From Rhabdophis nuchalis (taxonomy: Eukaryota; Chordata; Lepidosauria; Squamata; Natricidae), in assembly GCA_039707465.1 (NCBI GenBank), contig CM077643.1:333952419-334016418 (forward strand): 64,000 bases of DNA, given 5' to 3'. Each line of letters opens with the position of its first letter. The first letter of the stretch is position 1. Below the pieces are notes generated by a model. It saw only the letters and a list, made by a program, of their open reading frames with translations, ran no database searches and had not been told where the DNA came from. Shown here one piece after another: positions 44,702 through 54,439 of the stretch. Both the position numbers and the translations under genes were made by a program.

Positions 44702-45234
44702 GATAGAAAAATGTACAAGAGAAAACATGGCTGCCCTTTGCCAGGACAGGCATCTTAAAGAATAACTTCAAAACCATTTGAAGAATTTGTGAAGCATCCT
44801 GAGGCTGGTAAAGAACAAACAACACCCAACAACACCCCTGAAGCCTCTTCTACTGGGGAAGACAATATTTTGCAAAAATTACTAGGCGAATTTTGGCAGA
44901 ACAACAACAATAAACTAATGGAAAAATGTTCATGACTTGCAGGCTGGGTAAATATTGAAAAAAGGGATCTTGCTGGAGAAACCTCTCTGGGTGTGGTTCC
45001 CATTCTGTTGTGTTGTTTGGCTTTGTTGGCTTTTTATTTTATTGATTTCACAGGTTTTGAAATCAGTGCAAATGCTAGCCAGAAACACTTGAAATTAGTC
45101 AAATGCAACACTTTCTCAAAAATAGTGCTGAGGAAGCACCTGAGCAGTAGAAAGTATTTACTTGCTGTTGACAGATGTGTCCTGCTCACGTTGGGGGCCC
45201 AACATTGCATTGCATTGCATAATATGACAATGTG
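44702..45234. other. Intergenic, no gene recognised
   Basis: No motif in any frame. A TTGCATTGCATTGCATAA run lies at about 45205-45220. Confidence 0.3.
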
Positions 45235-45239
45235 ACATT

Positions 45240-45450
45240 GCAAAAATGTCATAAAACGTCACGGGACCAAAGGACACTGTAAACAACCATAAATACGGGC
45301 TGGTTGCCAAGCATCTGGCATGGGGTCATGTGCCCTCATGGGAACGATGAGCAATGTAATTTCAGAACTGGGTTGTAAGTATCCCTGGGGAGATCTATTG
45401 TAGCTTTGAACAGTCATTAAACAATCAGTTGTAACTCAAGAACTACCTGT
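45240..45450 (+). mobile_element. Diverged fragment of the CAGGTAGTCC-TIR MITE
   Basis: GGTTGCCAAGCATCTGGCAT, GGGGTCATGTGCCC and the right end GTAACTCAAGAACTACCTG match the family. The left end is missing. Confidence 0.7.
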
Positions 45451-45514
45451 AAGGCTTTCTCCTATATTTGCTTATTTCTTTACTTTACTCTCTGAGACAG
45501 TTTGGGTAAAGGAG

Positions 45515-45650
45515 AGTTGGATCTAGTCCTGCCTTAGGCACAAAGCCAGGTGGGGGTGGCTGACCTTGAGCCAGTCACATGCTATCAGCCCTGGAAAGCA
45601 GGCAAGAACAAACCACTTTTGAAAACCCTTGGCAAGAAAACCAATATTTT
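45515..45650 (+). mobile_element. Partial tRNA-derived SINE
   Basis: GGATCTAGTCCTGCCTTAGG and CCTTGAGCCAGTCAC match the B-box and body of the SINE type seen at 14105. The A-box head is lost. Confidence 0.55.
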
Positions 45651-46731
45651 TATTGTAAAACTATAACAACAGTAAATTGTAGGTCTTATCTAAGCCGTTT
45701 TCTCAGGTTACACTATTGCTCCAAAGTCCTTGGAGGGATAGGTAATCTCGGTAGCATTTACTGCTTCTATCCCTCAAGGTCATTCCTTTTGCCTATTACA
45801 GGCATTGGGCAAACTTGGGTTTGGAGAGGCAAGTCCCAGTAAGGGTCCAAACAGCTCTGGACTGCAAAACCAGAAGAACACTGGATAAAGTTGCAAGTGG
45901 GGATATGTTTGAATATTAGTAGCTCGGGTTGGTAGCTGGCTGTTGGTTTGAGCCCCAAGCTTGGCAATTTGGTTGCAAATGTTTCGTCACCATTCGAGGA
46001 GACATCATCAGTGCACTTTGAACTGTGTTGCAAGTGTCACTCTTTGCTGCCACCTAGTGGTCATGCATATTTTTGTTGTTCAGACCTAATAGCTTTCCAT
46101 CCAAACCAAGGCTCCCAGCTCCCATCTTGAAAAGAGATTGAGCCATCTCATCCACAAGAATTGCTGGCACAGCTGCAGAGAGGTGGAGGAGTGGTAAACT
46201 GAAAGAGCACCATGAGCACAGTAGAATGCAAGAGAAGAATGGTCTATTTGGGCGTAGGTTATTGCTTTCGGCAGCTAGTTGTGTGTTCAACATCAGCTGT
46301 ATTGGGCGGTGACCAAGAGCCTCCAATAATTGATTTCTGCTTGAAAGCACTCAAACACTGGGATAACTTTGATGTTTGCCTATTCTTGTGCCAGCTGTGT
46401 CTTGCCTTCAAGCTCTGGCTGACTACCTAAAACCCTGGAACAACACCTTACTGTTTTCTCTCCTCTGAAACTTGATTGCTAGTATAGAACAAGACCAGAA
46501 TGATATATGATGTCTGCCTTCCTCTGGGTTTTGCAGAAGAGAGATATATAGATGTTACATTATGTCATGCCCCAATATATAATGTTTTCTATGACTTCTA
46601 TTCCCTAACTCTTGTATATAGAAACTCTAGCTATGTACTTCTGACCACTCTGTCTGTCTTGAACCTAGACCTGATGGTGACCATGCCTTTGCTTAACAAT
46701 TCTACTGTAAATACCTTTTGCAGTATAGGTA
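45651..46731. other. Intergenic; half of a palindromic MITE at about 45912-46032
   Basis: TTGGTTGCAAATGTTTCGTC and GAGACATCATCAGTGC resemble one arm of the GGTAACAT family. The remainder is unassigned. Confidence 0.4.
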
Positions 46732-47079
46732 AAAGGTAGAGGTAAAGGTTCCCCTCACACATATGTGCCAGTCAATCCAGACCCCAGGGGGCAGTGCTCA
46801 TCTCAGTTTAAAAGCTGAAAAGCCAGCACTGTCTGAAGACAGCTCTGGGGTCATGTTGCCAGCATGACTAGATGCAAAAGGCTACCTTCCCACCAAAGGT
46901 GGTTCCAATTTTTCTACTTGCATTTTTACATGCTTTCGAACTGCTAGGTTGGCAAAACCTGGGACAAGTAACGGGAGCTCACTCTGTCATGCGGCACATG
47001 AGATTCAAACCACTGAACTGCCGAACTTTCTGATTGACAAGCTCAGCATCTAAGCCACTGAGCCACCGCATCCCTCCTA
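46732..47079 (-). mobile_element. Sauria-type SINE (tRNA head, BovB-like tail) with 11-bp TSD
   Basis: On the minus strand the head TGGCTCAGTGGCTTAGATGC is an A box, TTTGAATCTC a degenerate B box, and the 3' tail AACCTTTACCTCTACC the short tandem end shared with BovB LINEs. CAGTATAGGTA is repeated perfectly at 46721-46731 and 47080-47090. It was inserted at the tip of a MITE (47085). Confidence 0.9.
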
Positions 47080-47084
47080 CAGTA

Positions 47085-47476
47085 TAGGTAGCCTTCAACG
47101 AATGACCAACATTTCCATTGCTAAGCAAGATAGTTAAGTAAGTTTAGCCATATTTTATGAGTTTTCTTGCCATCGTTGTGAAACAAATCACTGCAATTCT
47201 TAAGCAAATCATTTAATCATTAAGCAAATCTGGCTTTCCCCATTGACTTTGCTTGTCCCAAACTGGCTGGGAAGGATTACAAATGGTGATCCCCTCACCC
47301 TGGAACAGTGCAACTGACATAAATATGTGCCAATTTGCCAAGCGTCCGTCCAAATTTTGATCACGTGACCATGGAGATGTTGCAATGGTTGAAAGTGTGA
47401 AAAAATAAGTCATTTTTTTGTGCCATTGTAACTTTGGTCAATAAACGACCAAATTGTAAATTGAGGATTAGCTGTA
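47085..47476 (+). mobile_element. CAGGTAGTCC-TIR MITE, diverged
   Basis: It starts TAGGTAGCCTTCAACGAATGA and ends AATTGAGGATTAGCTG. The interior has TTTCCCCATTGACTTTGCTTG, GCCAAGCGTCCG and GATCACGTGACCATGGAGAT. Confidence 0.8.
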
Positions 47477-48055
47477 GTGGTCCTGAATTGTTTTATTCTT
47501 CAGCAAATTCTACAAAGAAAGAGGGTCCCATGTTGTACAAAAGTCCCTCTAATGTATGAAAGATATCAGAAAGGGAGTCCAAAACTGAGGAAAAAGAGTG
47601 TTAGCAAAAGAGGACATGTTAGAACTTGTGGACCAATTTAAAGCAAACAAATTATCAACTCCTCATAGAAGCAACTGGGACGTCTCCAAAAATACACCTG
47701 CGAAATCCTTATTCTTTTAGCAGATATTTCGAATGCATGGCTAAGATCAGAGAAATGTGTAGCACCTTACTAAAAAATTTAGGACATTACAAACTTGGAT
47801 TAATAACAGAATGGGTAAATTAAATCAATTTAAAATATATATTTCAGGTACAAAGCCATTAAATAACACTCTATAGTGGTTTGAAAGTTCTAGCCAGCAT
47901 GGGCCTAGAGTAGAGTGCAGTCGGCATTCTTTCCTGGACTTTCATGGCATTTTTAACCAAGTTCAATGGTTTCCAGGGAGGACGGATAAGATAGCAAGGA
48001 GCACAGAATGATGAAATTCTTTTAAAAAAATATGCATCCTGATGTTGTACATATA

Positions 48056-48454
48056 CAGGTAGTCGTCAACTTATGATCACAATTGAGCCCAAGATTTATG
48101 TTGTTAAATGAGAAATTTGTTAAGTGAGTTTTGCCCTCTTTTACAACTTTTTGTGCTACATTTGTTAATGATTTGTTGAATCATTGAAGTTGTTAAATTA
48201 ACAACATGGTCCTTAAGTGAATCTGGCTTCCCCATTGACTTTGCATGTCAGAAGGTCGCAAAAGAGGATCACATAACCTCGGGGCACTGCAGCCGTCATA
48301 AATGTGAACCAGTTGTCAAGCACCTAAATGTAAATCACATGACCATGGCCTGCTACGGTCATAAGTGTGAAAAATGGTCATACATCACTTTTTTCAGTGC
48401 TGTTGTAACGTCAAACGGTCATTAAATGAACTGTTGTAAGTCAAGGACTACCTG
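48056..48454 (+). mobile_element. CAGGTAGTCC-TIR MITE, complete copy
   Basis: CAGGTAGTCGTCAACTTATGA and TAAGTCAAGGACTACCTG form the terminal inverted repeat. It is flanked on both sides by TATA. The interior holds two sets of TTGTTAAGTGA-type subrepeats. The short TA-rich flank does not fit the hAT octamer rule, so its superfamily is open. Confidence 0.88.
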
Positions 48455-48458
48455 TATA

Positions 48459-49338
48459 CAAAAGAGGCAGTATGATGGCACCATGTTGCTTTTGTGATTT
48501 TGTTGAATGCAGGAGGACCCCTCTGGCCACTGGGACGCCCATTAAGTGCTGCAGTGAAGACCATTCAATCCAAGATGATACCAGTGTTAACAGTGCTAGA
48601 CCAGAAGGCTCAATGATCTGAGCACAGGGAGACGTTCTACATTTCCCATATTCCTAGATCACTAATCATTTCAGACTTCCCAGAAACTGACAGCATGTTC
48701 AAAGCAAACAGTAATGACAGAGACATGCTGTTGCTGGAATTATTTGCCAATATCCCATGCATGCAAGATCATAATAATAGGTTTTTGATCTACCAGTTCA
48801 CTGTGTTGACACAAGGAAAGAAGGGAACAAAACAAGAAAGCTACTTCCACTCTGCCAAACCACAAACCTTGGCAGTCTACAGCCCCAGAGATAACAAAAG
48901 TATATTTAAAAAAAAAAACTTGGCAGTTTTCCTGGCCTACTACACCTTGAGTTTATCAAATCAGTCACGCAATGTTGACTTTCTACCTAACAGGCATCAT
49001 CTTTCAGAATATGGACCCCAAGTTTTGCCCTTTACATTGGAGTCCCTTAAAGTTGGTGATACAGAAACCACGGGATCCATTCACAAGTGGCAAAAGATGT
49101 TCGTGTCAATATATATTTTGTAATATTCTGACAAGGTATATTAAACTTTATGGATACTGTGTTGTTCTGGGATCTCAAGGACAGAAAAACATAGTCATGT
49201 ATTGGTAACTTCCATTGCAGTTTTGTCTCTTGTACTCAATTTAAGTGTGATTTGTGAATAAATCTATTCTAAAACTTCCAAGGTTTTTCTAGGCTTTCAA
49301 ATTATTCCATTTCAGGGTTGTCACGGGGGTTTCTGTAT
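48459..49338. other. Intergenic; unassigned 142-codon frame at 48695-49123
   Basis: The plus-strand frame (48695-49123) has no motif that I recognise and no splice or upstream context. It is probably chance or relic. Confidence 0.25.
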
Positions 49339-49346
49339 GAATGTAT

Positions 49347-49545
49347 CAGGAGTGGGTTCCTGAACAAGTGAGTACCATTGTCGTCCATGCGTTGCTTGCG
49401 CATGCGCATTTGACTAAAAATTTCTCTGCGCATGAACCATGCCGGCAACAGTTTGGGGGCGGGTCAGGCCTGGTTCTGCGACCCAGGCTGGAATTCTACT
49501 ACTGCTTTGACCGAACCCAGATAAACCGGCAGCAACCCACCTCTG
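49347..49545. mobile_element. hAT-like MITE next to (TATG)n, 8-bp TSD
   Basis: The ends CAGGAGTGGGTTCCTG and GCAACCCACCTCTG are inverted repeats. The octamers GAATGTAT (49339-49346) and GTATGTAT (49546-49553) match at seven of eight positions. The right octamer is the first unit of the microsatellite. Confidence 0.85.
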
Positions 49546-49614
49546 GTATGTATGTATGTATGTATGTATGTATGTATGTATGTATGTATGTATGTATGTA
49601 TGTATGTATGTATG
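49546..49614 (+). repeat. (TATG)n microsatellite
   Basis: About 17 perfect units, beginning exactly at the right TSD of the adjacent MITE. Confidence 0.97.
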
Positions 49615-50422
49615 CATTTGCTAAGCGCCTGGCTTCATTGGCATTTATTTATTTTATTTATGTATCTATCGAGCACCTGCCTTGAAATAGTAGATCCTCA
49701 GAAAGAGATTCTAAATTGAAGTTACAAGAGGAACAGGACAGAGAGTAACTGATGCCTTGCACTTGAATATTAGGAGGTGGGACAAGAAAGAGTATAGCCA
49801 TATCAAGTGTTTCAAAGGCTAGGGGTGGAATAGGGAGTTTCTCTTGCAATGGTTTCAACTAACAGGAACTGAGCTGGCAAAAAATTGGCTAAACAATTAA
49901 ATGCTGCTGGTGTTGTGAGATCACCAAGGTTTGGAGCTTCAAACTGGCCCAGAACCTCATTTACTGCCCCTGTCCTCCAAGATTCCAAGATGGGACGCAA
50001 CAGAATGAAAAATACAGCATCCTTGCATCTTGATTAAAACGGTCCAATCCAAGAGTTAAAAACAAAGCAGATAACAAAACAAGCAGATATAATCTAATCA
50101 CCATAAACCTCACAGGATTATGTATCAAGGCAAGTAGGACTTGGAATGTTTCGTGTGGAGCTCCAAGAAAGGGAACAGTTCTGGAAAGACAAGAAACAAC
50201 TGAGATCTAGGACAGTCTTTCTGAATTGTGAAACAGTTGTGCACTGTTGAGCCAAATTTGTCCAGCAGTTTAGGAAGCTAAGCAAAGGGAGTTGGATCAT
50301 TTAAAATGTAAGCATAAGGAATGAAATCCTCCAAAGACTTTCTGGTTATTTGGTGTGCTAGGAAGGAGAAATGATAACATTCATAACTATATACAGCCAG
50401 TAGCAACTGCCAGCTAAAAGTC
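49615..50422. other. Intergenic, no gene recognised
   Basis: Short chance frames only. Confidence 0.3.
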
Positions 50423-50601
50423 TATGAAGATTCTCCGTCATCCTGGTCATGGTTGTCCCAAAGGTGCTTCTTCAGGAGGCAACTGGACTTTCTTGTTTTT
50501 TTCATTTGAAGATGTTTCCAGAGATGGGAGTCACATACTGTAACAGCCGGTTCGCTCAGAACCAAAAATGCAAGCATTGAAAAACTGGTGATTGTATAGG
50601 A

Positions 50602-51538
50602 CTGTGATGGCAAACCTATGGCACGCATGTGAGAGGTGTCACACAGAGCCCTTTCTGTGGGCACATGCGCCATTGCAAGCTGCTCTTCTACTTTCTGGCA
50701 TTTAAGTCTTTGCAGGCGCCGGAGTGATGGACGGCCTGAAGAATGGCCAAAAACAGCCAAAAAATGACCTGAAAAAGCCCTGAAAATGGCCTGAAAATGC
50801 CAAAAAACAAGCTGGGTTTGGGGCTGTTTTCAGGCTGTTTGTTGGGCCATTTTGGGCCCAAAACAGCCTGAAAACGGCCCAAAAAATGTCAGAAAAAAAT
50901 AGGCATTGTGTTAGGATATTTATCCTTATGTTGGGTTGACAATATATATAAGCCAGTATTCTTAAAGAGTATATGTAGCTTTAAGAACTTTGTTGAATTC
51001 CAATTGGCTGTGCTTCTCAGCTCTACCATAAAAGGAAGCTCAGAAACACAGTTCATTCCCTTTTTCGATTCCCTTTGATTCCTGTGCTTACTGTTTGCCA
51101 CTGAGTAGCTGAAGCTGAAGACTGAAGAAAGAAGAAGTATTTGTTTTGCATCCCTGTAAGATAACTCTATGTTTTGGTGAAGGACTGTTATTGTTTGAGA
51201 AGTTTATCACTGGTCGGAAGAAGTATTTTAGTTGCTACAAAGTAAAGACTATTTATTTTCTTACTATCAGTATTTTAGAGTTTGTTTGTGGTTAAAGCAA
51301 CATATCTCTTTACTGTCCGGTGTATGACACTATTCTGCATTTATTTTCAAACAGGGGTGTTTGTTACCCCTTAACACTGGTTACGGGACCAGAGTTCTAA
51401 CACTGGTTCTGAACCCAGAGTTGCTAACACATGCACGTGCCACCTACTGGTCTTCGTGTTTCCGGCACTCAGGCACACACACATATGCCCACATGTTCCA
51501 GTTTGGGCACTCGGTGCCGAAAAGGTTCGCCATCCCTG
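50602..51538. mobile_element. hAT-like element hosting a solo LTR
   Basis: The left end CTGTGATGGCAAACCTATGGCA and the right end AAAAGGTTCGCCATCCCTG are inverted. The octamers GTATAGGA and GGATATGA match at six of eight positions. 50735-50895 is a run of variants of GGCCTGAAAA / GGCCAAAAA. The interior is cut at 50909. Confidence 0.75.
50909..51429. mobile_element. Solo LTR, about 521 bp
   Basis: It begins TGTTAG and ends CTAACA, perfect 6-bp inverted termini of LTR type. It interrupts the GCATG...CACGTGCC continuity of the hAT element. CATAAAAGG near 51029 could serve as a TATA-like box. The flanking pentamers CATTG and CATGC only partly agree. No internal retroviral genes are present. Confidence 0.6.
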
Positions 51539-51959
51539 GGATATGATAGTGCCAGGGCAAGTAGGTGGGCCACCCCCTACTGGACATTTCGTTTTTCATT
51601 CAAGAAAATTCTTCAGCTCTGACTGGATGATCCTTTCATTCCCCACCATCCATTCAGAGATGAAGAAGCTTCTTGAATGAGAAGCAAAATGTCTTCCAAA
51701 GAAAAAACAAGTCCAGTTGCCTCCTGCAAAAGCATCTTTGGGACAACTGTCAGCTAAATTCGGCTTACCTTGAAAGCTAAGCACTAACCACATGGGACCT
51801 GACTAATACTTGAAAAAGTCTACCTGAGCATTTCAAGCTGGCAGACTAACTGGGAAATTTCCCCTCCCCCAACACAAATCCAAGAATGTAGCATAAATTT
51901 CTTCCTCATTTCTTCTGATCTAAATGACATACTAAATTAAAAACTCAATTTTTCTGCTT

Positions 51960-52153
51960 GGCCGGCCTAGGTTAGTCTCTACCTCAGGGGTTAGGAATTG
52001 TTAATTTTAAAATGGGAATTTTAGTGCAGGGATAGTTAGATTTAATTTGTTTTTATTGTATTTATGTATGTATATATTTTACGTTGTTTTAATTTCTCCC
52101 TGTGCACCGCTCCGAGTCCCCTCGGGGAGAGGACGCGGTTATAAAAATAAATA
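51960..52153 (+). mobile_element. L2-clade LINE 3'-end fragment with (ATTCT)n tail
   Basis: GGCCGGCCTAGGTTAGTCTC starts at the last codons. CACCGCTCCGAGTCCCCTCG is the L2 terminus. An ATTCT pentanucleotide run follows at 52154-52180. Confidence 0.85.
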
Positions 52154-52180
52154 TTCTATTCTATTCTATTCTATTCTATT
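52154..52180 (+). repeat. (ATTCT)n microsatellite at an L2 tail
   Basis: Five ATTCT units directly continue the AAATA tail of the L2 fragment. Confidence 0.9.
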
Positions 52181-52820
52181 TTATGTGGAGCTCTCAAACC
52201 TCAGCTCAGCTATTCTGCAAAAGAAGCCCAATCTATACCTGAGGTATTAAATGTTTCTTAGGCTAAGACTCAAGCACAACTTTTTGCAATGCAGCTGGGC
52301 CAATACAGATAATTTATTCCATTAGAAATTGCTCAACCCGAGTTACTGAGAGCAATTTTCCAGTTGGGCCACCAATGAAATGTTGACTTGGTCTATTTAA
52401 AATAGAAGCACCTGCCTCATGCTATTTCCCCCCCCCCCCCTCTTATTAGCTCATGCTGTGTGGGGTTTGTTTTTTTCTTCAGTTGACTAAGCTCTGCTAA
52501 AACTAACTAATATCTTATTCTTATTTGGGGCTGCATGCTTCATAAGAAACTAAAATCTTTATATTTCTCATTGGCTGCCATTCTGCCATGAGAAAGAACA
52601 TAGCACCCTCAAATGGCACATTTTGGATTTGGAGCTTCAGATGAATTGGTGACCCAAAACATTTTTCAGTAGTCTTTCTCTCCTTTCCAATCAGCATATC
52701 TCAATCAAATAATAAAACCAGGAGAGCTTTCTTTTTGGTTAGATTTAAGTCCTCCATATATAGTGATTTACCTCATCAATTCTAAATTGGGTAATCAGGG
52801 GGTTCTCTAAGACTCATAAC
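52181..52820. other. Intergenic, no gene recognised
   Basis: Poly-C run near 52428-52440; otherwise unassigned. Confidence 0.3.
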
Positions 52821-52825
52821 TCCAG

Positions 52826-53048
52826 TTTGAGGAGCAGGTGGCAGCCTTGGCCAGGGGGTTCCTCACATAATTACATCCTGTCCAAAAATTGCACATTCCT
52901 GGCTCAGGAGGTGTTATTCATGCAATTGGATTACTGCAACATGCTTACATGGGGCTGTCCTTGGAGAACATTTAGAAGCTTTAGTTGGTTCAGAAAGCAG
53001 CAGCAGCAGCTGCAATTTTGGGAGCACCATGATACACCCATATAATAC
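52826..53048 (+). mobile_element. Old L2-clade LINE, left piece (split by L1)
   Basis: GAGGAGCAGGTGGCAGCCTT, TTGGATTACTGCAACATGCT and TTAGTTGGTTCAGAAAGCAG parallel the [27 protein letters not shown] and LQLVQNAAAR codons of intact L2. The matching right piece is at 58195-58480. Confidence 0.72.
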
Positions 53049-53480
53049 TTCTTCTTTTTTTTATTGCAAAACTTTTATTCAAACAATTTTCCCCCCTTCC
53101 CCCCCCCCACATATAATATAAATCACGTACAAAAAATATACCCCTCACCTCCCCCATCTTAAAATAAAATTCTCATTCAAATATTAAATATTATACCCCC
53201 TCGCCTCCCAACAGACATGATATAAGTTTAGTGTAAAATACATCAATCTCTCCTTAACACCATCTTCTAACTTAATTCAACATGTATACATCATAGTATA
53301 ACCATGTCCCACTATTCCCATCTCTATGTTACTTATCCACCTATATTTCCCCACCCTCCACCCTAGCCCACCCCCAGCTCCCACTCAGTCCCACCCCCCT
53401 GACTTCCGCTATACACCACTTTAAAAATTCCAAACATCCCAAATATTGTTTACTCTATTCACCTCTCAGTCCAAACATTG

Positions 53481-54398
53481 TTACCTAAAGGCTACATGGT
53501 ATTTCCCAGTCTGATATTTATTCTGTATATAATTAATCCATTTTGCCCATTCCTGTGTATAATTCTCCTGCTTCTGATCTTTTAGGAAAGCTGAAATTTT
53601 TGCCATTTCCGCAAACCCCGCCACTTTCTGAATCCATTGATCAATTGTCGGTAAAAAATCTTTCTTCCAATGTTGAGCAATCAACAACCTAGCTGCTGTA
53701 ACCATATACAAAAACAATTTTGTTTCCCCTTTAGTGAAGTCCTTAGTTATACCCAATAGAAACATTTGCGGAGTAAATTGTAATCTTTTCTTAAATACAT
53801 TTTGCATAACCCACCATATTTTTATCCAAAAAGCTTTAACCTTATTGCAAGTCCACCATACATGAAAAAAGGTAGCATCTAAACACCCGCATCTCCAACA
53901 TTTTGGTTGAACATTAGAATACATACATGATAATTTCTTAGGATCCAAATACCATCTATAAAACATTTTATAAAAATTCTCCCTTAAACTTTGTGACTGT
54001 GTAAATTTAACATTCTGAACCCATATTTTTTCCCACGTATCCAACATAACGGGTTCGTCAAAGTTCTGAGCCCATTTAATCATGCAATCCTTGACCAATT
54101 CACTTTCTGAGTCCCTTTCTAACAATACATTATATATTCTTTTAACATGTTTTGGCCCAGTCTCTTTTATCTGCTTGATCAGCTCCACTTCTTTATCCAT
54201 AAAGCCGACCCTACGATCTTCTTTCCATCTCTTCTGTAGCTGTATATAATGTAACCAATTTAAAGTAATTCCTACATCCAACAGTTGTTCCAAGGTTTTC
54301 AACTGCCATTCCACCCCATCAAAAATAAGCATATCTTTATATAAACACCCCCCGAGTGACTTAGTATTTGTAATCCACATGGTGTCTGCAAGATCCAA
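53481..54398 (-). pseudogene. L1 ORF2 C-terminal fragment
   Basis: 305 open codons, SLGGCLYKDMLIFDG to YQTGKYHVAFR. It includes PKCWRCGCLDATFFHVWWTC, the Cys/His knuckle of L1 ORF2. It was separated from its RT by the L2 insertion. Confidence 0.88.
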
Positions 54399-54439
54399 CC
54401 AGAGCGGTATTTTATAATCCCAATTAGGCCGATGCTTCT

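Larger units (their letters stand above)
50423..51752. mobile_element. Outer MITE (GTTGTCCCAAAGGTGCTTCT arms), split by a hAT element
   Basis: GTTGTCCCAAAGGTGCTTCT and GGAGGCAACTGGACTT near 50450-50500 are the reverse complement of AAGTCCAGTTGCCTCCTGCA and GCATCTTTGGGACAAC near 51708-51750. The space between is mostly the younger element at 50602-51538. Confidence 0.65.

Noticed and set aside
48695..49123. 142-codon plus-strand frame
   Set aside because: No motif, weak start context, and overlap with another frame. Insufficient to call a gene.
42113..49614. CRISPR-like or satellite array suggested by regular repeats
   Set aside because: The repeats are simple tetranucleotides without spacers, in a vertebrate genome.
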